Shown piece after piece: positions 12,221-21,554 of a stretch of DNA of 64,000 nt. Every line of letters begins with the position of its first letter. The first letter of the stretch is position 1. The position numbers and the translations under genes are program-made. Below the pieces are notes generated by a model. That model saw only the letters and a program-made list of their open reading frames with translations. It was not told the DNA's origin and made no database searches. Origin of the DNA: Plicaturopsis crispa FD-325 SS-3 (lineage: Eukaryota > Basidiomycota > Agaricomycetes > Amylocorticiales > Amylocorticiaceae); the NCBI GenBank assembly GCA_000827205.1, contig KN832563.1, positions 940,863-1,004,862 of the forward strand, written 5' to 3'.

Positions 12221-12323
12221 AGACGTTTGGTGCAGTGGTTGGAATCGGCGACGCTATTATTCCCAGTCGTGTGTAAGGTTAAGAGTGCAAGTTCGACTCT
12301 CGCGAAGTAGTTTTGTTTTTTTT
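12221..12323 (+). ncRNA. tRNA-like RNA polymerase III unit inside the transposon
   Basis: TGGTGCAGTGG at 12228-12238 fits the A-box consensus TRGYNNARNNG exactly, and GTTCGACTC at 12291-12299 fits the B-box consensus GWTCRANNC exactly. A run of eight T (12316-12323) follows as a possible terminator. A short stem GCGAC/GTCGT can form around an enlarged anticodon-like loop. However, the sequences where the acceptor stem should be do not pair, and the A-to-B spacing (63 nt) is longer than in a standard tRNA. It is therefore a tRNA-derived or SINE-like promoter unit, probably not a functional tRNA. Transcription is inference. Confidence 0.5.
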
Positions 12324-12360
12324 CGAGCCTGGCCCTCAAGCTTTACTCGGGGTGCTAGGC

Positions 12361-12573
12361 CTTAAGTGATATTCGAATGTATATCCCTTAAGGGATATTC
12401 GGTCTTGTATGCCTTAAGGACTATTTAACGTTGTAAGCCTTAAGAGATTGATAGTTTTCAACCATATGGGTATTCTTGACGACGAGGTGCCCTGCAAGGT
12501 TTTAATGCTACACGCCATAAGGGCTAAAACACGAATAATGTCTTAAGGGATATTTACCAGGATAACCCTTAAG
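12361..12573. repeat. Right array of 26-bp-phased CTTAAG palindromes
   Basis: Cores start at 12361, 12387, 12413, 12439 and then at 12516 (variant CATAAG), 12542, 12568, each exactly 26 bp from its neighbour within a block. The distance from the last core to the right terminal repeat (6 bp) mirrors that from the left terminal repeat to the first core, so the element is symmetrical. Confidence 0.88.
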
Positions 12574-12640
12574 GGATGTTCACGAGTTTCCGAAACTTTC
12601 GGAAAGTTTCCGAAATATCCCCAGTATTCCCATCGCTCTC

Positions 12641-12649
12641 CAGAGATGC
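12641..12649. repeat. Right target-site duplication of the 854-bp transposon
   Basis: CAGAGATGC is identical to 11778-11786 and directly abuts the right terminal inverted repeat. Confidence 0.75.
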
Positions 12650-12843
12650 AAATCGGTGGAAATACCGGCAGCAGACCGAAATTTCCCACAAAGATATCGA
12701 GTGAACGGGCGCTGCTTCTCCTTACCCTCAGACCATCATGTCGATCTCGCAATAGTCCTTTCCCCGCCCTCAAACCATCTCCAAACCACACCACAGCTCT
12801 CTCTGAACACTCTGCCGAAAACATAGACGCCCAGCTCGCATCA

Positions 12844-15644
12844 ATGTCTCTCGGTGAGTGATCTTGTGGTCGCACAGGACTGTACCGGGGTCTCCTCTAG
12901 CAAGGCATAGCCCTCGGTATGCCTGTCTATTCCATCACCGAAATGCTGAGCGAACGTGCTTTTGCTTTCTAGCAGAACCGCCCTCCTTGCTGACTTCGAG
13001 CCCAACTTCACCCGCACTCTCTCTGTCCGTAATGTCTGCTACGACCAACGCTTTCAGCACGAGCGCACCCTCATCCTCCGCCAGCCCACCACCACCACCG
13101 CCCTCCTTGACCGAATCGCGATCCTCAGCACACCAAGATGACATGGATGTCGACCAACAAATCCTCGAAGCACTCAGGAGCAAAGATAGACTCTACGTGC
13201 TCAAGCTCGGCGAGCAGATGGAAGGTCTCATAAATGACCGCAGGTGCGTGTTCATACCGACGTGCCGTTGCGAATGGCCGCCCCCTTCGCTGGCGTGACC
13301 ATCAGCCGTGTGTTGACGTACTCACAGACCGCGCATCGATTTGACGCCCGCGACATCGTACCAACGCCTTCTCGTCCATCGGTGCTCGGCCTACTACAAA
13401 CTCTCACCCGAGAGCGATCCCGCGACAAAAATCATATCCGTCTCCTTCACAATGGAGAGTAAAATGTTCGTACACACATTAGTCATCCGCCTTGCATCTC
13501 ACGACTCATGATGCACCCGCAGCCCCGTCCGCCGGCTGTCCGACCTGGTGCCAGCAGAGTCGACCGCGCAGCCAGCGTTCAAAATCATGCGTCGCGCGCC
13601 ACGGAAGCCGCGGTCGCAGGCAGACTCGGTAGTGGGCGAGGACGGTGAGTTTTCCGACATAGAACCGTCCGAGGCAGGAAGCGTGGGCGGGCGCAGCAAC
13701 GCTACGGGTAGCAGTAAGAAGCACATGACCCTCGAAGAGCGGGAGGCGGCCTACAACGAGGCACGCTCGCGGATATTCATGAATTTCGAGGAGAAGGAGA
13801 AGGAGAAGGAAAAGGACATGAGCGCGAGCTCGTCGACTTTTAGTCTCATCTCGGGGTCTGCCTCGACGAGCGGTGGGGGTGGGGGTAGCAGTGTCGGTGA
13901 CCTGGACGATTCTGTGAGCTCTCCTGCAACTGAGAGCGAGTGGTCCGGGCCAATCACAAGAGACAAGAAGGAACCGAGGCGGGGCGGTTCAGGCAACTCG
14001 AATTCTGCTTCCTCGCAACGGTCTCTGCGTTCCACTGCGCCTTCCTTCAATACCAATAGTGGTTCTAGTAGCTCCCGGGATTCACGAGCGTCCTCCCCAT
14101 CGTTCCAATATCCTTCCCTCTACGAACCATCTCCGCCGACTTCGTACGATCCCTCGCCTGTTCAGGGTCAACCTCCCAACCCGGGTACGGGCTATATGGC
14201 ACCATACGTGTACCACTATCCTCCTCAGGGCCAAGTACCTCCACCTCCGGGCTACGCATACCCTTACTACCCCCCTTACCAGTACCATCCGCCCCCACAA
14301 AATCCTTCGTCCGACCCCAACAGTCCCACTGGCGGCGATTTATACTCCCACCTTCACCAACAACACGTGCAGTCTGTGCAATACATGAGCCCGTACGCGT
14401 GGGTACCGCCCTTGGGCTTGCAACATCCACAACCATCTGTACATCCGCAGCATCCAGGATCAAATCACAGTAGTCCGCCTCCTCATCAGCAACTTCCGCC
14501 CCAATATCAACAGCCTTACATGCCGCCTTACGCTCCTTACCCCATGGCAGGATATTATCAACCGCCACCGCCACCTCCTGGCCAGCTACATCATCCTCCG
14601 CAGCAAATGCCTCCGCCACATATTCCCGGCCAGGTGTATCCCGGAAACGAAGTGCTACGCATGCCAAACGGGAGAAACGGTGCACACCACCTAAGTGGTA
14701 CAAACTCACCCGCACGGTCACGGACCACGTCATCGAGCCCCGGTGGTGCCAATAAGCGCAACGTGCCCCCGAATGCACGGTCGGCGTGGAGCTTCGGCCC
14801 TGGCGTTGGCGCGAGCGGGTATGCGGGCTCCTTGAGCCTGGGCGGAGGTGAGACTGTAGGCCCGCGGCTGAGCGCGAGCATGCGGAGGACTTCAGGAGCG
14901 TCAAGCACGGGGAGTGGGAGTGCGGGAAACAGGACGCCCGCAGGTGACGAGGCATCCTCTACCGCAGTGAGTCAGCACGCCGCTTGCACTGTCTTTTGAC
15001 TCGTTGCGCCGTCTCTGACATCTTTGCTCGATATACAGTCGTCGTCAACCACGTCGTCGTCTTCGCGGCGGACGTACACGTCAGCGGCCTCGTCGCAGCA
15101 GCACCCGCTTCCTCCACGCCCAGACTGGGCTGTAGGACTCAAGCCGGAGCCTACGCTGCACGCCATACGGCACCATGACACCACTGCGACGGATTTCCCG
15201 CCCCTCACGTCGGCGTCCTCCGACAAACGCGCGGCTATGTCCTCGGAGAAGCGCAGTGCGCCGGCGAACAGCTCGCCCGTTGCGAGCGGCGCGTGGGGAA
15301 ACGCGTCGTCGACGCGGTCCATACTCATGCCGCCTGCAAACTCGTATAGCAGTGCTGTCGTGCACCATCCGCCGGCTTTAGCCAACGGGAATGGCGGCCC
15401 CGCTCGGGCGGAGGATGCGGAGCGGGAGCGCAATTTCGAGCGACCACAGGCGAAGCCGAACACTGAGCTGTGGACGCCACGGCGCAACGGGCGGACTCCC
15501 GAGAAGGAGCGCGGGGAGAGGGAGAAGGAACGCACGCGCGGGGAATCCGTGGCCGGCGCGATACTCGCTGAGAAGGTTGCAGCGATGTCGGTTGAGGACC
15601 AGACTGTGGCGGCGGCGGAGAACGCCGCCGCTGTGCCTACATGA
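12844..15644 (+). CDS. R3H and SUZ domain RNA-binding protein
   Basis: Probably binds single-stranded nucleic acid or mRNA through R3H and SUZ modules, like ENC1/R3HDM/ARPP21 relatives. Five exons (12844-12853, 12973-13243, 13328-13465, 13523-14966, 15039-15644) give 822 aa in one frame. The R3H region spans about residues 55-135: RSKDRLYVLKLGEQMEGLIN, then PRIDLTPATSYQRLLVHRCS. A SUZ-like block follows with FKIMRRAPRKPR and MTLEEREAAYNEARSRIFMN, then a Glu/Lys run. The rest is disordered: a Pro/Tyr/Gln-rich stretch (about residues 320-470) and a Ser-rich, charged C-terminus containing ATDFPPLTS. The short first exon and the donor GTTCGT at 13466 are the only choices I found that keep frame. 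A transposon ends about 200 bp upstream. Confidence 0.85.
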
Positions 15645-16120
15645 GACGTCTTTGGAGGAGGTCTCTCGGCGGTCGTTTTTCTCGCTGTGCATGTGTGTTG
15701 CTTGTTCGTCTGTTCCTCTGCTGTCGTTTATTCTGTTTTTGTCCCGCTCACGTTTCTGTCTGTTTTCCATACACTCACTTTTTTGTCTGTTGTGCCCGTT
15801 GGGCTTAATGTGTTCGATCCATCCATCCATAGGTACATACATACATCTGCTAGAATGAATGCATTGTTCAAAACCAGAGTGTTTTTCCTTGCTGAATGTA
15901 ACTGCAAGCAGATCTCGAGTGATATCAGTTGAACCGTGGGGGAGGCGCGTCTTAGACTAGCAAGGCGCGTCTAGCCTAGTACTTTGTCGTCGTTTCTCAA
16001 CTTCAGCGCTTCAGCTTTCGTTCTTTCGCTCAGCCCCTGTAAATAAACTCGACGGAGAGTGCAAGTCTGAAGTAGGGCTGTCTTCATATCTTGTTGTGAC
16101 CACTTACGAACATTACGCAG
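15645..16120. other. Intergenic region, T/C-rich 3' end of R3H gene and H3K9 methyltransferase promoter
   Basis: The first 150 bp are rich in pyrimidine runs, as often seen downstream of fungal genes. A CATCCATCCATCC short repeat lies near 15819-15831. There is no coding evidence. Confidence 0.4.
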
Positions 16121-18499
16121 ATGGACGACGCGATGGACATCGACGAGGAGGAAACTACGATATGGGACCCTTCGCCGTCGCCAGAAGAGACATGGAGCGA
16201 CAGCGAGGACATTGAATGGGCTCACAAGGGCGTTGTCGGCGAACATATAAACTTATTCGGAGAAAACAAGTGCGCCATCTATTCCCCTTCCACTGTCTTG
16301 CATGGTCTAACGGAGTTTACAGGTATGAAGTGCGCACGCGTCTTTCGCCGTTCCAACGCGTCGCGAGCTAAAGAATGGAACTGCAGGTACGCTGGCTGGA
16401 TTGGCACCGAAGAGACGGCACCTCCACCACCTGGGAAAGGGAGGGCGACAACCCCGACCTCGTTAACGACATCAAGGAGTGGAAGAAGAAGCGTAATGCG
16501 ACCAATCTCCAACTTGCGCGGGAGTCAATATCGATACCTATGGACACGTTCACCTCCATTGATGTTGCGAACGAGAACGACAAGCGAAAGTTGCATGCAT
16601 ACGATGAGCGCGTAGCGCGCGCGAAGACCGCCGCACTTGCCAGCAGGTTCTCCGGGTGGGAGGACGAGGCCGATCGCTTTGTGCGAGAATTGGAAACGGA
16701 GGAGGACACTACTATGGACCGCGAACGAGCAAGGGGTCTGCGCGCCAAGCGGCAGCGCTCGAGTAGCTCACGAACCCTGGATCGTGCGGAATCAGCACGT
16801 CAATCGTCTATTTCGTCCTCCAAGCGCCCGCGTACCCCCTCCACGTCGACCACAAACACTTACAGTTCCGGCTCCACGCGGACCCAGTCGACGAGTAGCA
16901 GCGTGCCCGTCTCCCCCTTCACTTTTACTTTCCCCTTAGGCTCCAGCAGGAGTACTACCGCATCGAGCCCGAGCTCGAAAGCCGATACACCGGGCCCAGC
17001 AACGAGTAAGAAACCTTCTTCTTCAAGCAGGTCCACGTCGGCCCTCGAGGTTGTATCGCATTCACGGCCCTCGCGACCACTGCTCAAGGCTACAAAGTTC
17101 CCGAAGTGAGTTAAGCTCGTTGGTCGTGATGTGTGGCTCTTATAATATCATATCGCCTGCAGACGGATAACTATGGAGCAGCAGTGGACACGTGCAGCAA
17201 AGAATGTGCGCGCAGCTTCCGTCAAGATAGTGAACACTATTGACGATGAGGAGGTACCTCTGCTTGTTCCAAATTTCAGGTACCTGGAGAATGCATACAT
17301 CTTGTGCGTCGCAGGCTTTTTTCACTGCGGTAATAAAGACTGACATGGTCCACAGCGGACCACATGTTGAGCACCCTGACGTCGACAGATCTTTTTTCCT
17401 GAAGTGTGACTGCAGCGACTGCGTAGACGCCGACGAGTGTGCTTGCCAGGACGCATCCGAGCTCGTCAACGAGTACGGCCAAAAGATATACGCGTACAAT
17501 GATGATGTGCGTGTTTCTGATCAGCTTTACCGCGTAATCTTGTTTATATCATGTGCAGGGCCTGTTCACGTTTGAAGTAGAACGTGGAATGAAGGTCATC
17601 GAGTGCAACAAGGTAGTTACATGGCACATTGATTGCCATCATCGCTGAATGTTTGGCGTGCAGTATTGTCGATGTTCGCCGGCAATGTGTACCAATCGCG
17701 TCGCGCAGCGTCCGCGCGATGTGCCTGTCGAAATATTCAAGACGGAATATTGTGGATGGGGTGCGCGGCTTGGCGTTGATGTTGAGAGAGGCTGCGTACT
17801 GGGAATCTACACTGGGTTCGTCCACTGTCATCAGTTGCCGAGGAAATACTGACGTTCTCTGCGATGTAGGAAACTAATGCGAGTTACGTTTTATTCTTCT
17901 AAAGTTGGGCTGTTTTGCTGAAAGCGCTAGCAGCCGACGTGAGGATGCTGAAAGTGCGGTTAATAAACGGTATCTGTTCAACCTGGATGGAGATGAAAAC
18001 GTTGAAGAAGTTGAAGATGGTGGATACACGGTCGATTCTCATGAATGCGGTGTGTCAACGTCACACTCTCGGTCATCTTGACCCATAGCTCAGTGCAATT
18101 GTTCAACAGGGAATTGGACACGGTTCATCAAGTCAGTGTTTGAAGGTCTGGCTTTGCCGGTAGCCATACTGATCGGGCTTTCACGCAACAGTCATTCCTG
18201 CGATCCAAACACAGTCGTGTACTCTGTCGTGTACGACACCGTCCCAGAAGTGAGCATTTTTTGACAAGCGTTCATTGTTAAACTAAAATCATGCTTGGAT
18301 CCTGTAGATGCGCATGCCATACCACGCATTTGTTGCGAAAACTGATATACCCATGCACACTGAGTTGACGTTCGACTATGACCCTGCTAAGACCGAGGCG
18401 GCACTCAAGGTCAAAGGCAAGGGGAAAGGGAAACCGAAGATCCCTCAAGGAGCCGAACAATGTTTCTGCGGGGCAGCGAACTGCAGGCAGTGGATGTGA
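16121..18499 (+). CDS. Histone H3 lysine-9 methyltransferase, Clr4/SUV39 type (chromodomain + SET)
   Basis: Methylates H3K9 to nucleate heterochromatin. Acidic N-tail, then a chromodomain: [34 protein letters not shown] is contributed by a 7-nt micro-exon at 16323-16329. A Ser-rich linker follows. The pre-SET Cys cluster is [19 protein letters not shown] and [22 protein letters not shown] motifs are [41 protein letters not shown] (rejoined across an intron inside the Asn codon) and ELTFDYDP. The post-SET motif is [11 protein letters not shown]. All catalytic hallmarks are present. One join after YTGKL fits best with a GC-AG intron (donor GCGAGT near 17879); the exact acceptor among three nearby AGs is unsure. 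There are about ten introns. The stop lies 84 bp from the convergent monooxygenase stop. Confidence 0.92.
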
Positions 18500-18583
18500 G
18501 GTGACTATGGCTTGCCCTCAATCACTTTTCTACAAAGATTAATCTACTACGACAGACCTCTACTAATGCCAACAAGGAATCAT

Positions 18584-20093
18584 CTATATTTTATCCACGG
18601 GCAAGTTCCCGATACTCCACCCTTCGTCTCTCGCCACCCGCAGGCTCTCGAGCTTGGTCGGATACATGGCATCTAGCGCACGCTGCTGCTCTTCGTCCCA
18701 CTTGGCGAGAACCTCTCCCAGCCCTGGCTGCACGTTCACGACATCGGCTGTCAGCGCCTTCGCATAGGCGAACTCGGTGCTTCCAAGGAGATGATAAGCG
18801 ATGAAGCTGGACTCGCTCTCCGCGGCATTTGCTATGCTCTGCAACTCAGCGATTCGTTCCTTCTCCGACTCTAGACGTTCCGCGACGGAGGTGGGGTACG
18901 GAAGTCGTGCTGACCATGCTAGTGCGACCCAGGTACTGGAGACGTCGGAGAGGGGAAATGGTGCTGCCGATACTATGGTACCGATGAATGCCAGGGTTGG
19001 ATTGTGCGCATACAGTATGTGCCGATGCAATGAAGGGATTCTACGGGGCTCGATGGACGGTGGTATCAACGGCACGAGCTCATGTTTGCCATCCCGCACG
19101 CGTAGGAAAGGGACATCGTGGGCGTATCCGGTGCCGACGACGACGTGATCGATATCCTCCAGGGTTGTACCATCAGTGAGGTGGGCGGTTATTCGATCGG
19201 AGGGCTCGAGTGTGTAATTCGCGACGGGCGCTACATCGACAATGCGCGAGTCGGGGAGGGAGACGATTTTCGAGGGAGGCGGATTGCGGATCGAGCGGTG
19301 TACAGGCGCACGGGCTACAACGGCAAGCTGCGCGGCGATGTCATTCGAGGAGTTGCCGTTCCCTATAACGACGACGTGCTTTAGGACGATGCCTATCAGT
19401 CAACTGAAACTCAGCAGAGCAAATGATTCATACCTTCCCTTCATATGGTCTAGGACCCCGCCACAGTTGAGCATGGGTTGCAAGACCTTTCTCGCGTAGG
19501 TCTTGCAGACCGTCCACTGTTGGCCACTTCGGGAAGTCGTAATCAGCGATGGCCAGTACGACCGCGTCCCACGTCTCTTCTCTCTCACTGGCCTCTCCCG
19601 CTTCGCTCCATTCTCTCAGCACTACGCTCCACCTTCCACCTTCCGTCTCATCTACACTCGCCACCTCTGTGTTCAGCTTGATATGTGACTGCAGCGGCGC
19701 AGCAAACGCTTTGAGGTAAGCATGCGTTTCTACGAGCGTTGGATACGGCTGCCGAGGAGAACCTGGAGGTGGTGGAAATGGATACTCGGAGAAGGACAGA
19801 AATCGTGGAAGGACATTGCCGATCAGGTTGGGGTACGCAGGCGACGGCCACCTTGGCCGACGCGATTTCGACCGGGATGCATCGGGAGGTTTGTCCAGAT
19901 ACCTATCCTGCATATCGCGACCGGCTTCGAGTTCCATAAATCAACGTGCTCACCATACACCCCCGACATCATCACGCCTCTCTACGAGTTCTACACGGTC
20001 GAAATCGCCGCGTTGGAGAAAGTTGCGCAGCGCGACTAGACCGGAGGCGCCGCCCCCTACGATCAGTACATGTCGAGGACGCGGATTGCCCAT
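18584..20093 (-). CDS. Flavin-containing monooxygenase
   Basis: FAD- and NADPH-dependent monooxygenase of the FMO (dimethylaniline monooxygenase-like) type, oxidising soft nucleophiles in small molecules. Three exons (19954-20093, 19434-19902, 18584-19378) give 467 aa. The N-terminal FAD Rossmann motif is HVLIVGGGASGLVALRNFLQ. PNLIGNVLPRFLSFSEYPFP occupies the position of the FMO central segment. The NADPH Rossmann motif is VVVIGNGNSSNDIAAQLAVV. THAQLWRGPRPYEGK resembles the FMO/BVMO signature H(S/T)..(Y/W).GP, here degenerate. VVVGTGYAHDVPFL is the ATGY-like motif near the C-terminal part. The ATG at 20093 is the only methionine before the Rossmann fold. No biosynthetic cluster surrounds it, so the substrate is open. 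Confidence 0.88.
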
Positions 20094-20888
20094 ATCTGAT
20101 GATACAGTTATGGTCCAAGAATATTCTATGCTTGCAATGGCCTGAGGACACGATTATTACACGGTGCTAAGCGCTGTGCGACGCTCACGCCATTTCGCGG
20201 TCATATGTCGTTTGTCGATTATACTACTATCAACTGAATGCCAAGTACTTGAAGTAGAGCGTTGGCCATTTGGAGTGGAGGTCTCAGGTGGGTGTATCAT
20301 TTATCACAAAAGCATAGATGAAAATAAGGAGAGATCGACATCGCGGTATGAGGATAAGCAAGACAGTGCGCGCTCAGCTGTAGCCTGTAGTAGCCGGTTA
20401 TTCGAAAGCAATAAAAAGATGATATTCATGACGTCCAATGTACGGTAGGACGTACTTATGCGTAGTAGTGAGTATATGTGCGATGGTGGTGTCGACGTGC
20501 AATGTGCAATGTGCCCTGATGGCTACAACAACAACAGAGGTGACTGTGCAAGCGATAACGATAACATGGCGGACGACGGGTAGCATGCCGCGTGTTAGAT
20601 GAAGTGCAATGTGCTATGTGCTATGCGAAGTGCAGAGATATTATGTGAAAGAACCGAATATAACATCCAAAAACCTTACCAATCTAATTCCTATCCTACC
20701 CCGAAGAAAAGCGAAAAAGCGAGAAGAATATAGGTCTACGGGCACGAGCCGTAGACGTGGGTGGGACTAGGACGATGGGCCGGACGTGCCCTGTGCACGG
20801 TGAGCCGCATCGTCTGGGCGAAGGACGAGTGGGCGCGGTTCGTGGGTCGCAGGCGACTCAAGTGCTACTAAAGCATCGACTGTGGCGA
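20094..20888. other. Intergenic region with short GTGCAATGTGC-type repeats
   Basis: No gene is supported. Between about 20492 and 20633 the sequence repeats variants of GTGCAATGTGC / ATGTGCTATG in several imperfect copies, a small low-complexity tract. The remainder presumably holds the monooxygenase promoter and the 3' end of the following minus-strand gene. Confidence 0.4.
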
Positions 20889-21554
20889 CTACTCGAGCTC
20901 AAGCGAGAAACGGACCGCCTTCCGCGGCGTCTCTGCCCCAGAACCTGTAGACAACGAGGCTGTCGATATCGCAGCGGTTGTCGTTGGGGACCCCAAAGAG
21001 CTTGGCGACGACGCCTCTGTCATAAGCTTTGGGCTGCCAAACGAAGGCAGCAGCTTGGACAGCCGCAGTTTCAGCGACGAAACGGAGGCCGACCGCAAGC
21101 GCTCTGCTCTTGCTGGCGTGGTCGTCATCGTCGACGAGGGCGGTGTGAGAGTGGACGAGGAGGCATACGGCGCCGATAGGGAAGAATGTGAGAGCGACGA
21201 GGGCGGGGTAGAGGGGGAGGTGGACTGGGATGGGGACGTGCGTCCACGAGCATCAGGTACGGCTGACGGAGACGACCGGGAGCTTGGTTTCTTCAGGGCC
21301 GACCGAGGAGGCGGAGGGGGCAGCTTCTGCGCACGGCGTGTGCGCGTGGGATGCGCATATGGGTGGTGTTGCGGATGTGAATTCGATGGTCGACGAGAGT
21401 AGCCATTCGAAGGATGACTGGGGGCATGGTGGTGCGGCAGATGGGGGGTTCGCGAGGTGTGCAGGCCCATGGCAATCTGCGCGATCGTCGGTGCCGAAGA
21501 CGAGGACGAGGAGAAGGGTGCGGGTGCGCTGCGTTCTTCGGGTGTAGAGTACAT
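20889..21554 (-). CDS. Hypothetical low-complexity Ser/Pro-rich protein
   Basis: A single open frame of 221 aa starting with ATG at 21554. I do not recognise a family. It is mostly Ser/Pro/Thr-rich and predicted disordered. A short ordered-looking N-terminal segment (TIAQIAMGLHTSRTPHLPHH) precedes a His-rich stretch, and basic patches occur (TRTRRAQKLPPPPPRSALKK). The C-terminus PRKAVRFSLELE looks like a short linear motif. Length, good start context and lack of stops in a GC-rich frame support a real gene. No membrane segment or enzyme motif is present. Confidence 0.5.
   Translation of the reverse strand: MYSTPEERSAPAPFSSSSSSAPTIAQIAMGLHTSRTPHLPHHHAPSHPSNGYSRRPSNSHPQHHPYAHPTRTRRAQKLPPPPPRSALKKPSSRSSPSAVPDARGRTSPSQSTSPSTPPSSLSHSSLSAPYASSSTLTPPSSTMTTTPARAERLRSASVSSLKLRLSKLLPSFGSPKLMTEASSPSSLGSPTTTAAISTASLSTGSGAETPRKAVRFSLELE

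Larger units (their letters stand above)
11787..12640. mobile_element. Non-autonomous TIR DNA transposon (Mutator-like by 9-bp TSD) with phased palindrome arrays
   Basis: An 854-bp element bounded by 61-bp terminal inverted repeats (11787-11847 and 12580-12640) that agree at 51 of 61 positions by eye. The inner half is nearly identical (TTCGGAAACTCGTGA). Perfect 9-bp direct repeats CAGAGATGC flank it. Nothing inside resembles a transposase, so it would depend on a transposase supplied elsewhere. Between the repeats lie two arrays of CTTAAG-centred palindromes on either side of a tRNA-like unit. The 9-bp duplication is the size made by Mutator-like transposases; other superfamilies are not excluded because the outer ends are partly diverged. 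Some decay of the outermost 20 bp suggests it is not brand new. Confidence 0.82.

Noticed and set aside
12221-12310. Functional tRNA gene
   Set aside because: A and B boxes are perfect, but the flanking 7-mers cannot pair as an acceptor stem and the spacing is abnormal.
11854-12573. CRISPR-like array or telomeric repeat
   Set aside because: The 26-bp period and conserved core recall a CRISPR, but the unit is a palindrome with drifting flanks, no constant repeat of 25-40 bp with unique spacers, and the genome is eukaryotic. CCCTTAAGGG is not a head-to-tail TTAGGG telomere run.
14065-14955. 296-aa minus-strand ORF
   Set aside because: Antisense to the Pro/Tyr/Gln-rich part of the R3H/SUZ gene. 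GC-rich low complexity keeps several frames open. No domain is visible.
18584-21554. Secondary-metabolite cluster around the flavin monooxygenase
   Set aside because: No synthase, P450 or transferase lies nearby; the adjacent genes are a histone methyltransferase and a low-complexity protein.
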